NCBI GenBank assembly: GCA_035495315.1
Contig: DATJGF010000146.1
Coordinates: 1-21,418, forward strand
DNA: 21,418 bases
Source of the DNA: DATJGF01 sp035495315
GTDB taxonomy: Bacteria > Verrucomicrobiota > Verrucomicrobiia > Limisphaerales > UBA8199
Direction of reading: 5' to 3'
Shown: piece by piece, positions 7,633 through 14,436 of the stretch
Numbering within the stretch: position 1 is the first letter of the stretch
Layout of the letters: every line of letters begins with the position of its first letter
Position numbers and translations under genes: made by a program
Notes under the pieces: model-generated
The model's input: the letters and a program-made list of their open reading frames with translations, nothing else
The model's database searches: none
What the model was told of the DNA's origin: nothing

Positions 7633-7713
7633 AAGTCCAAAGTCGCTCCGGCGGCGGGCACAGTTGCTGAATGCCGGCAATGCGGGGGGAGTCACTCCTC
7701 CTGGCGACAGCTC

Positions 7714-9198
7714 TCACAGACTCAGTGCCGTCTGCAAGCGTTTCCATAGCTCCTCCGGGTCCTCCAAGCCGACGGACAAACGGATGAGGTAACGGGAAAC
7801 TCCACAAGCCTCGGCCCATTCGAGTTCGGTGTAATGCGCGAGTAACGTGAAGGGGCAAGCCAGGGTGAAGATGGTGCCAAGGCTTGGTCCCTTGCATACA
7901 TCAAGCCGGTCATAGATCGCGGGGGAATTCACTTCGGCAGCTTTGGGCAGAAATGTCAGCAGCGCGCCATAACCGCCTTCGGGACGGCGCACGGCCTCAT
8001 AGGCTTCGCTGAACTCCCACTTAGGATACCAGACGCGCTCAATGGCAGGATGCTGACGCAAGCGTTCAGCAATGATTAGGCCGTTCTGGTTATGCCGTCG
8101 CATGCGCTCCGGGAATTCTCGTGCTTGAGCTGCCAAAACGATCGCGTCCTCACCCCAAAGCAATTCCTCGTGTTGCCGCTCGATAATTGGCCGCAGTTCG
8201 GCATAGAGCGGCGAGTGGGGATTGCAAATCAGCGCGCCACCCATCGCATCGCAAGTTCCCACAAAAAATTTAGTCAAACTGGTCGCTACCAGGTCGGCAT
8301 GTTGACTGACGTCGACGTTCACCGGTGTGGCGACTACATCATCGACAACCAGCGGGACCCGGTGCTGCCTCAGCAGTGGACTGACCGGGCGCAGATCCGT
8401 CGAGCCGAGCAATGGGTTACCGGGAATTTCGCAGAAGCAACCGGCCAGGCGCTCGCGCTCTAATAAACTGCGCAATTTGCTTTCGATGGTTCCCAGGTGG
8501 TGCAGAAGAATACCGCCGCTACCCAGTTTCTGCTGCAGCTTCAACGTATCTACATAAGGAAAACCCAACTGCGCTGTTGGCCGGTTGGGGGTTCGTTCCA
8601 CAATCGCTCGCAATGCCGCGAAGACGGCGGCCATCCCGGTGGGGGCCAAAAAAACGTCCTCCTCCGAACAATCGTAAAGTCCGGCCAGATGCCGTCGTAA
8701 TGAAGCCCGGGCTTCGTCTGCGCCGGTGGCGGGCGGCCGTCCAGAAAGCTGTGCCTCCGCCTGACGGCTCGACACGATCAGGCCCGCATGCTGCCAAAAG
8801 GAACGGAGAGCGGTCGTCCCGTTGCCATCGGAAAGGACCCCAAAGGCACCCTTGGGAGCGATGATTTCTGCAGCGGCATCGCTGGTGCGACGGACAAACT
8901 CGGCGGCTAGTTCGGCGGCGCGGCGCGAGGGAAAAGGCAGGCATGCTTGTCCACCGGCCATTTCCCGGCCCAATTCCTGCACCAGGGGATGAATGACGAA
9001 TCGCGGATACCCGCTTGAGAGCCGCGACATCACCGCAGGGCTCTTTTCCTCGTACCCAACAACATCCAGCCAACGCGGCAAGGCCACCGAAACGGCATGC
9101 CGCGAGCAGGGAATGGGCTGGCCCAACTCCTGAGGATTCCACGCGGCTGTGGAGAACAGGTCCGGCCGTGCCATTAGATGATTGACGGAACGCGACAT
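7714..9198 (-). CDS. Cystathionine gamma-synthase-like PLP enzyme, fungal (STR2/MET-7) type
   Basis: The 494-residue protein belongs to the Cys/Met metabolism PLP-dependent (gamma-family) enzymes. The C-terminal two thirds hold the fold-type I core: APTGMAAVFAALRA (cofactor phosphate region), LVVDDVVATP with the aspartate that contacts the pyridine nitrogen, and SLTKFFVGTCDAMGG with the likely Schiff-base Lys310. The N-terminal roughly 150 residues are absent from ordinary bacterial MetB/MetC (about 390 residues). They contain HAVSVALPRWLDVVGYEE (34-51) and GYPRFVIHP, which I recognise from the fungal cystathionine gamma-synthases STR2 and MET-7. The likely reaction joins cysteine to an activated homoserine to give cystathionine on the way to methionine. 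Direct sulfhydrylation or another gamma-replacement is the alternative. Start choice: ATG 9198; a second ATG at 9174 is possible. Confidence 0.85.
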   Translation of the reverse strand: MSRSVNHLMARPDLFSTAAWNPQELGQPIPCSRHAVSVALPRWLDVVGYEEKSPAVMSRLSSGYPRFVIHPLVQELGREMAGGQACLPFPSRRAAELAAEFVRRTSDAAAEIIAPKGAFGVLSDGNGTTALRSFWQHAGLIVSSRQAEAQLSGRPPATGADEARASLRRHLAGLYDCSEEDVFLAPTGMAAVFAALRAIVERTPNRPTAQLGFPYVDTLKLQQKLGSGGILLHHLGTIESKLRSLLERERLAGCFCEIPGNPLLGSTDLRPVSPLLRQHRVPLVVDDVVATPVNVDVSQHADLVATSLTKFFVGTCDAMGGALICNPHSPLYAELRPIIERQHEELLWGEDAIVLAAQAREFPERMRRHNQNGLIIAERLRQHPAIERVWYPKWEFSEAYEAVRRPEGGYGALLTFLPKAAEVNSPAIYDRLDVCKGPSLGTIFTLACPFTLLAHYTELEWAEACGVSRYLIRLSVGLEDPEELWKRLQTALSL

Positions 9199-9315
9199 TG
9201 AACCGCGAACATTAGCGCATCCGATCTCGGAAGACCAATGATATCCTCGGAGTAGCGGCTATAGGAATAACTACCCTGGCTTAGGCCAGAATATCGGCGG
9301 AAGACAGCTCAGGAC

Positions 9316-9343
9316 TTCGAACGCTCAACGTCGAACTCTTTCG
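9316..9343. repeat. Short heptad repeat (TTCGAAC, GCTCAAC, GTCGAAC)
   Basis: Three clear 7-bp units ending in AAC or GAAC plus one degenerate unit abut the left arm of the hairpin at 9341. They match the unit consensus of the left arm of the 2394-2536 element. Here no second, inverted arm is seen; the hairpin takes its place. Confidence 0.65.
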
Positions 9344-9424
9344 GAAGGCCGAGCTTCGCGAGGCCCCAAAATCCGCCTAAAAACAATAGGAAGTGTTTGG
9401 GCCTCGCGCAGCTCGGCCTTCCGA
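9341..9424. repeat. Long-armed GC-rich hairpin element (26-bp arms, 32-nt loop)
   Basis: Bases 9341-9366 and 9399-9424 are reverse complements over 26 bp with a single mismatch (position 9356). The core is GGAAGGCCGAGCT followed by CGCGAGGCCC. It ends 7 bp after the stop codon of the minus-strand hypothetical gene. The stem is stronger than needed for a terminator, but the loop is 32 nt and no T run follows in the direction of transcription. It is built like the element at 5385-5469 but shares no sequence with it. I read it as a dispersed palindromic repeat, possibly moonlighting as a 3' end. Confidence 0.92.
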
Positions 9425-9431
9425 CCGACAG

Positions 9432-10169
9432 TCAGACGCGAGCGGCGATCTCTTCATCTTCCGCCAATTCGTCCGGCGAGAACAGGCGGCTTAATTCCGG
9501 GAGAGCTTTGATGCCCTCCTTGTTAAGAATGGCTTGGAGGACAATCTGGCTGAGCTCGAGGACACGATCGGAGATCGGCTTCAGGTCTTCGCCAAACTTT
9601 CGCATTACGATCGCAGCCTCGCCGAGGAAACCCCAGAACCGTTCGATGTCGGTGGTTTTCTTGTGTAATTCGCCGCGCATAGCTTCGAGGCGCCGCAGCA
9701 ACCGCTTTTGATGCTCTTCCGTGATGAGGCTGCTGTCGCTGAGCAACTCCCGCAACTCGCTAATTAGGCCATGAACGCGGCGGAAATCCTCATCTGCAAA
9801 TTCATACACTTGCGTCCTGGCGAATAGGGCCATGTATTCTTCGGTTTTGGATTCGAAGTAGCGGCGTGAATGGCGCCCGGCCAATTCAGTGCGGACGGCG
9901 GTGCGCAATTGGCTGAAATAGGTGGCCACACAGGCAATGTTTTGATGCCGTTGCGGGCTAATCTCGGGAAAAGGCTGGACTTTGGCATTCCGGGCCAGGG
10001 CGAAGGCCTTCAGGATACTGAGGGCTTCGACGTAATCGTCGTGATGTTCAGGGAGCTGGCGCGCGTGGCCATCGAATCGCTCGAATTCGGTGCACAAAGC
10101 GGCTAAGGCTTCACAGTTATCTCCAGGGAGATGAGCGAGTATTTTTGCCGGAAAAAACGCTGTTTTCAT
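9432..10169 (-). CDS. Hypothetical helical protein, function unknown
   Basis: I do not recognise this 245-residue protein. It has no signal peptide, no membrane segment and no metal or nucleotide motif that I can see. It is rich in Leu, Glu, Arg and Ala with long predicted helices throughout; segments such as HGLISELRELLSD and HQKRLLRRLEAMRGELHKKT look amphipathic or coiled-coil-like, and the last residues are acidic (DELAEDEEIA). A cytoplasmic, all-alpha protein is likely. The ATG at 10169 is preferred over the GTG at 10181 because GAGGTG lies 11 bases before the ATG but touches the GTG. It is transcribed divergently from the thuA-domain gene across a spacer of about 130 bp, and its 3' end abuts the 9341-9424 hairpin. 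The ordinary codon composition suggests a real gene. Confidence 0.75.
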   Translation of the reverse strand: MKTAFFPAKILAHLPGDNCEALAALCTEFERFDGHARQLPEHHDDYVEALSILKAFALARNAKVQPFPEISPQRHQNIACVATYFSQLRTAVRTELAGRHSRRYFESKTEEYMALFARTQVYEFADEDFRRVHGLISELRELLSDSSLITEEHQKRLLRRLEAMRGELHKKTTDIERFWGFLGEAAIVMRKFGEDLKPISDRVLELSQIVLQAILNKEGIKALPELSRLFSPDELAEDEEIAARV

Positions 10170-10302
10170 TGTATGCTGCACCTCGCCACAGGCTCTGCCC
10201 AGCCGGCACGGGCGTCTGGATTATCCTAGCGCAAACTAGATTCCTGGCACGAGAATTCTCAAAAATCTTGTCCACATCTTCACAACCTTTCACTATTTGG
10301 CC

Positions 10303-11148
10303 ATGAAACAAAATCCACGACGCGCTATTCAGAAAGCCTTCGCATCGAATTCACGAAACACGGACCACGCAGCACGGCGCTTATCCCGACGCCAGGCGAT
10401 TGCCCTCGGTACCGGCGTCGCCACGGGCGTGCTGTTTGCCCCGGCCATTCTGGCGGCGGCGGACAAGCGAAAGGTGGTTGTTTGGTCTGAAGGCACGGCA
10501 AACGTCGACCCGGCTTCGAAAAAGGTCTATCCGCAGGACATCAATACCGCTATCGCAGAGGGTTTGGCGCCACTTGAGGCCAATGGATGGCAAATTGTTA
10601 AAGCGAGTATTAACGATCCCGACCAGGGGATCAGCGATGAGTTGCTGAACGGCACTGATGTGTTGATTTGGTGGGGGCACAAGCGCCATGGCGATGTAAA
10701 AGACGAGCTGGTCAGCAAGATCGAGAAGCGAGTGAAGGACGGCAAAATGGGGTTCATCGGCACTCATTCCTGCCATTTTGCCAAGCCGTTCAAGAAGCTG
10801 ATGGGGACTGCCTGCAGTTGGCGCGAGTATGTCGATGACGGCACTTCTGCCGAGATCATTGCGAAAGAACCCAACCACCCGATCTGCAAGGGTGTGAAAA
10901 CTTTCAAGCTCCCGCATATCGAGCGTTACGGCGAGCCGTTTGCAGTCCCCACACCGGAATCAGTTCCGCTCGACGGACTCTATACAAAGCCCGACGGTAA
11001 AACAGAGTCTGCGCGGATGGGCTTGTGCTGGAACATTGGGATAGGGAAAGTGTTTTACTTCACACCGGGTCACGAGACCTATAACGATTACTATCGGCCT
11101 GAGGTGCGCCAGATTTTCGTCAATGCTGTCCAGTGGGCGGCGCCGTGA
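10303..11148 (+). CDS. Tat-exported ThuA domain protein
   Basis: The 281-residue protein begins with a long basic N-terminal region and a twin-arginine signal, RRLSRRQAIALG, followed by a hydrophobic stretch ending in APAILAAAD, so it should be folded in the cytoplasm and then exported by Tat. The mature part is a ThuA (trehalose-utilisation-like) class I glutamine amidotransferase-like fold: KVVVWSEGT, LIWWGHKRHGDV, MGFIGTHSCHF, and the C-terminal GKVFYFTPGHETYNDYY. ThuA-domain proteins are linked to sugar metabolism, and some act as ketosugar isomerases or sugar-binding modules; the substrate here is unknown. The ATG at 10303 follows an in-frame TTG at 10297; neither has a strong Shine-Dalgarno. 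The gene stands alone and is followed by a heptad inverted repeat. Confidence 0.9.
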   Translation: MKQNPRRAIQKAFASNSRNTDHAARRLSRRQAIALGTGVATGVLFAPAILAAADKRKVVVWSEGTANVDPASKKVYPQDINTAIAEGLAPLEANGWQIVKASINDPDQGISDELLNGTDVLIWWGHKRHGDVKDELVSKIEKRVKDGKMGFIGTHSCHFAKPFKKLMGTACSWREYVDDGTSAEIIAKEPNHPICKGVKTFKLPHIERYGEPFAVPTPESVPLDGLYTKPDGKTESARMGLCWNIGIGKVFYFTPGHETYNDYYRPEVRQIFVNAVQWAAP

Positions 11149-11151
11149 GGC

Positions 11152-11294
11152 AAACTCGAATTTCGAAAACCGAAATCCGAAACAAATTCAAAATCTAAGG
11201 TAAGGAGCGGGAACTCCGTCACGGCGGGCTTTCCGAATCTTTCCAGGATGGGATTTGAATTTAATTCGGGTTTCGGCCTTCGGTTTGATTCTCT
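11152..11294. repeat. Heptad repeat with two inverted six-unit arms
   Basis: This element fills most of the 198-bp spacer after the ThuA gene. Left arm 11152-11193 is six 7-bp units (AAACTCG, AATTTCG, AAAACCG, AAATCCG and two more). Right arm 11253-11294 is six units of the complementary type (ATTTGAA, TTTAATT, CGGGTTT, CGGCCTT, CGGTTTG, ATTCTCT). Unit by unit the arms pair with about 5 to 6 matches of 7, except for the outermost ones. The 59-bp centre has its own short dyad symmetry. The layout matches the element at 2394-2536 although the unit sequence differs. Confidence 0.85.
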
Positions 11295-11346
11295 GCTTTT
11301 GTGGCAATCAGGGGAGCATTTGTATTGAGGCGCCGTCTAACCGGGT

Positions 11347-13701
11347 ATGAAACGGTGCGCATTCTATCTGGGTTTAGCGGTGCTGCTCAGCGTGGCGGCG
11401 TCCGCGTCGGCGGTTGGCTTAATCATCGTTGAAGATCCCTCCTGGTTGCCGGGACCGGTGGCGCCTCACCCGGAGCCACCCGTATGGCCACCTCGGCACT
11501 ATCCGCCACCGCGCATTCATTTGTTTGCGCCCCTGGAAATAAGATCGGTGAAGGTGAACACCCGAATTACCGACCAGGTGGCCGTCACCTCGGTGGATGA
11601 GGAATTTTATAACCCCAACCAGGCGCGTCTTGAAGGCAGCTTTATTTTCCCCGTACCCAAAGGCGCGCATCTCGATAAATTCTCGATGGAGATCGACGGC
11701 AAACAGGTCGAAGCGGAGCTCCTGGGCGCCGATAAGGCTCGCCATATTTACGAAGATATCGTGCGAAAGATTAAAGATCCGGCGCTGCTCGAATATGCCG
11801 AGCGCGACCTGTTCAAGGTTCGAATTTTTCCGATCGAGCCCCATAGCAACAAGCGCATTAAGCTCGCCTATACCCAACTGCTCAAAGCGGACTCCGGCCT
11901 GGTCGGGTACCAGCTGCCTTTGAGCATGGGTAAATTTTCCTGTCAGCCGATCAAAAACGTCAGCGTCAAAGTGGAACTCGACAGCAAACGTCCGCTTAAG
12001 TCGATCTATTCCCCGAGTCATGCGGTGGAAGTCAGGCGCGAAGGGCCAAACCACGCCACTGCCGGATTTGAGGCCACGGATGCGCAATCTGATTCCGATT
12101 TTTCGCTGTACTTCGCTCCGGAGAAGGACGAAATTGGGCTCAACCTGTTGACCTACAAGACAGCCGGCGAAGACGGCTATTTCCTCCTGCTCGCCTCGCC
12201 CGGGGTCGATGTAAAAAAGAAACAAGTGATTCTGAAGGACGTTGTTTTCGTGCTCGATACCTCCGGTTCGATGGCGGGCAAAAAACTCGAGCAAGCGAAG
12301 AAGGCTCTGCAGTTTTGTGTGGAGAACTTGAATGAAGGTGACCGATTCGAAATATTGCGGTTTTCGACTGAGGTCGAGCCGCTGTTTGATCGGCTGGTAG
12401 AAGCTAACAGTCAAAACCGCGCGCGGTCGGAAGAGTTTGTGAAAGGCTTGAAACCGATTGGGGCGACCGCGATCGATGACGCGCTAAGGAAAGCGCTGGG
12501 GCTGCAGCCGGCGAAAGGTTTCTCCGAGGACTCGCGAGTCGCGACGGCGCGTCCCTTCATCATCATCTTCCTGACAGATGGCCGCCCGACGGTGGGAATC
12601 ACCGATGAAGAGCAGATCGTCACCAACGTAAAAAAGCAGAACGATGGCCATACCCGTATCTTCTGTTTCGGCATCGGAACAGATGTGAACACGCATTTGC
12701 TGGACAAAATCACCGAGGAGAGCCGCGCCTTTAGCCAGTACGTCCTGCCGGAAGAAGACTTGGAGGTGAAAGTCTCGAGCTTCTTTTCAAAAATCAAAGA
12801 GCCGGTGTTGACCAATCCCACGTTGAAGCTCACGGGGGATATCCGCGTCTCGAAACTCTACCCGTCGCCTTTGCCGGACCTGTTTAAAGGCGAACAACTG
12901 GTGCTGATCGGACGCTACAGCGGCCACGGTGACTCCGCGGTTCTGGTTGAGGGTGCGGTCAACGGAGCGACGCGAAAATTTACGTATGAGAGCAAATTCC
13001 CTGAAGACAATTCGGACAATGATTTCATTCCAAGGCTTTGGGCCACACGGCGGGTGGGGTACCTGCTCGATGAAATTCGTCTGCACGGCGAGAATTCCGA
13101 GTTGCGGGAGGAAGTCACCGAGCTGGCCCGCAAGTACGGCATTGTGACCCCGTATACCGCTTACCTAATCGTCGAGGACGAAACGCGCCGGGATGTTCCC
13201 GTGCCGTTGCGCTCGATGCGCAGCCTCGAGAGGGATCAGGCGGCGCGCAATGAGGCCGCCAATGTCTGGCAACAGTTTAAGGACGAGCGCGGCGGCGATA
13301 CCGGCGTGGCCGATGCTCAGTCGAGCCTGGCACTCAAATCCGCCAATGCACCGGTGCTGGGGACAGCCGGGGCGGGCGCTGCATTCGTACGGCGATATGG
13401 ATTGGCCTCCGGCCCCACCCCGATGCCTATGAGCTCGGCGCCTGAAAATACACAGACGAGGGTCGCCCGCTACTCGCAGCAGGCCCAGTTCGTAGCCGGC
13501 AAAACATTTTTCCAGAATGATAAGCAATGGATTGATTCAGCCATCCAGAAATCATCCAACGCCAAACACGTCCGGCTGCAGTTCGGGTCGGACGATTATT
13601 TCGCCTTCCTGGTGCGGCATCCGCAAGCCGCCCCTTGGCTTGCTTTGGGGCAAAATATTCAGGTGCTGTTAGGCGTGACGGTGTACGAGATTTATGAATA
13701 A
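11347..13701 (+). CDS. VIT and VWA domain protein (inter-alpha-trypsin inhibitor heavy-chain-like)
   Basis: The 784-residue exported protein has a Sec signal peptide (residues 1-22, ending SASA), then a proline-rich linker, then a VIT domain (about 58-185, with EFYNPNQARLEGSFIFPVP and the FPIEPHSNKRIKLAY end). A VWA domain follows (about 299-470). Its MIDAS metal site is complete: DTSGS gives Asp304, Ser306 and Ser308, with Thr374 in GATAID and Asp411 in LTDGRP. The segment YGIVTPYTAYLIVED (about 597-611) is the conserved piece after the VWA in this family. A C-terminal domain ends in VLLGVTVYEIYE. No sorting signal or membrane anchor is seen at the C-terminus. In animals VIT-VWA proteins are matrix-linked heavy chains; in bacteria the role is unknown, with metal-dependent ligand binding in the envelope the likeliest. 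It is followed by an alpha-2-macroglobulin and a serpin. Confidence 0.93.
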   Translation: MKRCAFYLGLAVLLSVAASASAVGLIIVEDPSWLPGPVAPHPEPPVWPPRHYPPPRIHLFAPLEIRSVKVNTRITDQVAVTSVDEEFYNPNQARLEGSFIFPVPKGAHLDKFSMEIDGKQVEAELLGADKARHIYEDIVRKIKDPALLEYAERDLFKVRIFPIEPHSNKRIKLAYTQLLKADSGLVGYQLPLSMGKFSCQPIKNVSVKVELDSKRPLKSIYSPSHAVEVRREGPNHATAGFEATDAQSDSDFSLYFAPEKDEIGLNLLTYKTAGEDGYFLLLASPGVDVKKKQVILKDVVFVLDTSGSMAGKKLEQAKKALQFCVENLNEGDRFEILRFSTEVEPLFDRLVEANSQNRARSEEFVKGLKPIGATAIDDALRKALGLQPAKGFSEDSRVATARPFIIIFLTDGRPTVGITDEEQIVTNVKKQNDGHTRIFCFGIGTDVNTHLLDKITEESRAFSQYVLPEEDLEVKVSSFFSKIKEPVLTNPTLKLTGDIRVSKLYPSPLPDLFKGEQLVLIGRYSGHGDSAVLVEGAVNGATRKFTYESKFPEDNSDNDFIPRLWATRRVGYLLDEIRLHGENSELREEVTELARKYGIVTPYTAYLIVEDETRRDVPVPLRSMRSLERDQAARNEAANVWQQFKDERGGDTGVADAQSSLALKSANAPVLGTAGAGAAFVRRYGLASGPTPMPMSSAPENTQTRVARYSQQAQFVAGKTFFQNDKQWIDSAIQKSSNAKHVRLQFGSDDYFAFLVRHPQAAPWLALGQNIQVLLGVTVYEIYE

Positions 13702-13721
13702 TTGAAGCTCACTCACGGTAA

Positions 13722-14311
13722 TCACGGGTGTCTCTCTGACATGAAAACCGATCTCAGGTGCAGGTGGTTGAGGAGGCAAGGCGGGGGGTCCAGGATTTTC
13801 ATAATTCTTTGGAGAACATCGACGATCGCAGCTTCGTGGACATCCAGTCGTGACTTCAGTTCTGCCTCTACTTGAGCGAGTTTGTGAGCTAATTCTTTGG
13901 TGTCGCCAAATACCGACCGCATTTTTATAAAGGCGCGGACGACAAAAATGCTCATTTCAATTGCTCGCGGACTTTTGAGAATATTGGCCGCCATTATTGC
14001 GCCGTGCTCAGCGAAAGCGTAGGGAGGATAGCGGCGTCCGCCGCGTGTTCCCTTTGAGGTGCCAAATTGGAACCTCATGTTTGCAGCTTCCTCAGGTGAA
14101 GGCGAAATACGAAAATCCGTTGGGAAACGTCGGATATCTCTTTTTACAGCGTTCTTTTTACAGCGCGGTTGAGAGATTTTGTGGCTATCCCATAAATACG
14201 CGCAAGATCGCTGTCTAAGATAATCTTTTGACCGCGCAGCTCGTGAATTAATGATTCAATATGCGGGCCAATTTGATTTTTTTCCTTCTTCATTGACTCG
14301 CCCTGACCCAT
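13722..14311 (-). pseudogene. ORF6N-domain protein, frameshifted remnant
   Basis: Read on the minus strand, the first part from the ATG at 14311 gives IESLIHELRGQKIILDSD followed by LARIYGIATKSLNRAVKR, the standard start of ORF6N-domain proteins (phage antirepressor/KilA-N-related DNA-binding proteins). The frame then hits a stop. In another frame the protein continues as RDIRRFPTDFRISPSPEEAA, RFQFGTSKG, GGRRYPPYAFAEHGAIMAA and SIFVVRAFIKM, which is the rest of the domain. The shift is explained by CGCTGTAAAAAGA occurring twice, 14 nt apart, at about 14140-14166. A second shift near a C run (about 13780-13787) leads to the family-typical end EIGFHVRE in a third frame, where translation would run to about 13669, inside the 3' end of the VIT/VWA gene. 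ORF6N genes are common in mobile or phage-derived DNA. The gene is antisense to its neighbours and splits the VIT/VWA and A2M genes. Confidence 0.85.
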
Positions 14312-14436
14312 TACTCTTTCCAATTACAGGAATGAGGTTACATGCGCGGAAAAGGCAAAGTCACGCAAAATATGAGCGGCTTGAGACCCGTTATTAAGCC
14401 CCGAGTTGTGGAGCATAAACAAGAGTTTGCCGTCTA

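Noticed and set aside
7633..7695. Extended DHFR start at a GTG
   Set aside because: The extra 21 residues include the translated heptad repeat and precede the first strand where DHFRs normally begin.
9341..9424. Rho-independent terminator
   Set aside because: The stem is GC-rich, but the loop is 32 nt and no T run follows on either strand; treated as a dispersed palindrome instead.
10251..10260. Perfect palindrome GAGAATTCTC in the divergent promoter region as an operator
   Set aside because: A single 10-bp palindrome is expected by chance many times in a window of this size, and no second copy or regulator gene is nearby.
11419..12414. Minus-strand open frame of 331 codons
   Set aside because: Long, but fully antisense to the VIT/VWA gene, whose domains and MIDAS motif are clear; no family resemblance.
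13722..14078. Stand-alone 118-residue minus-strand gene
   Set aside because: It is only the C-terminal part of an ORF6N domain; the missing N-terminal part lies directly upstream in another frame, so it is part of a pseudogene.
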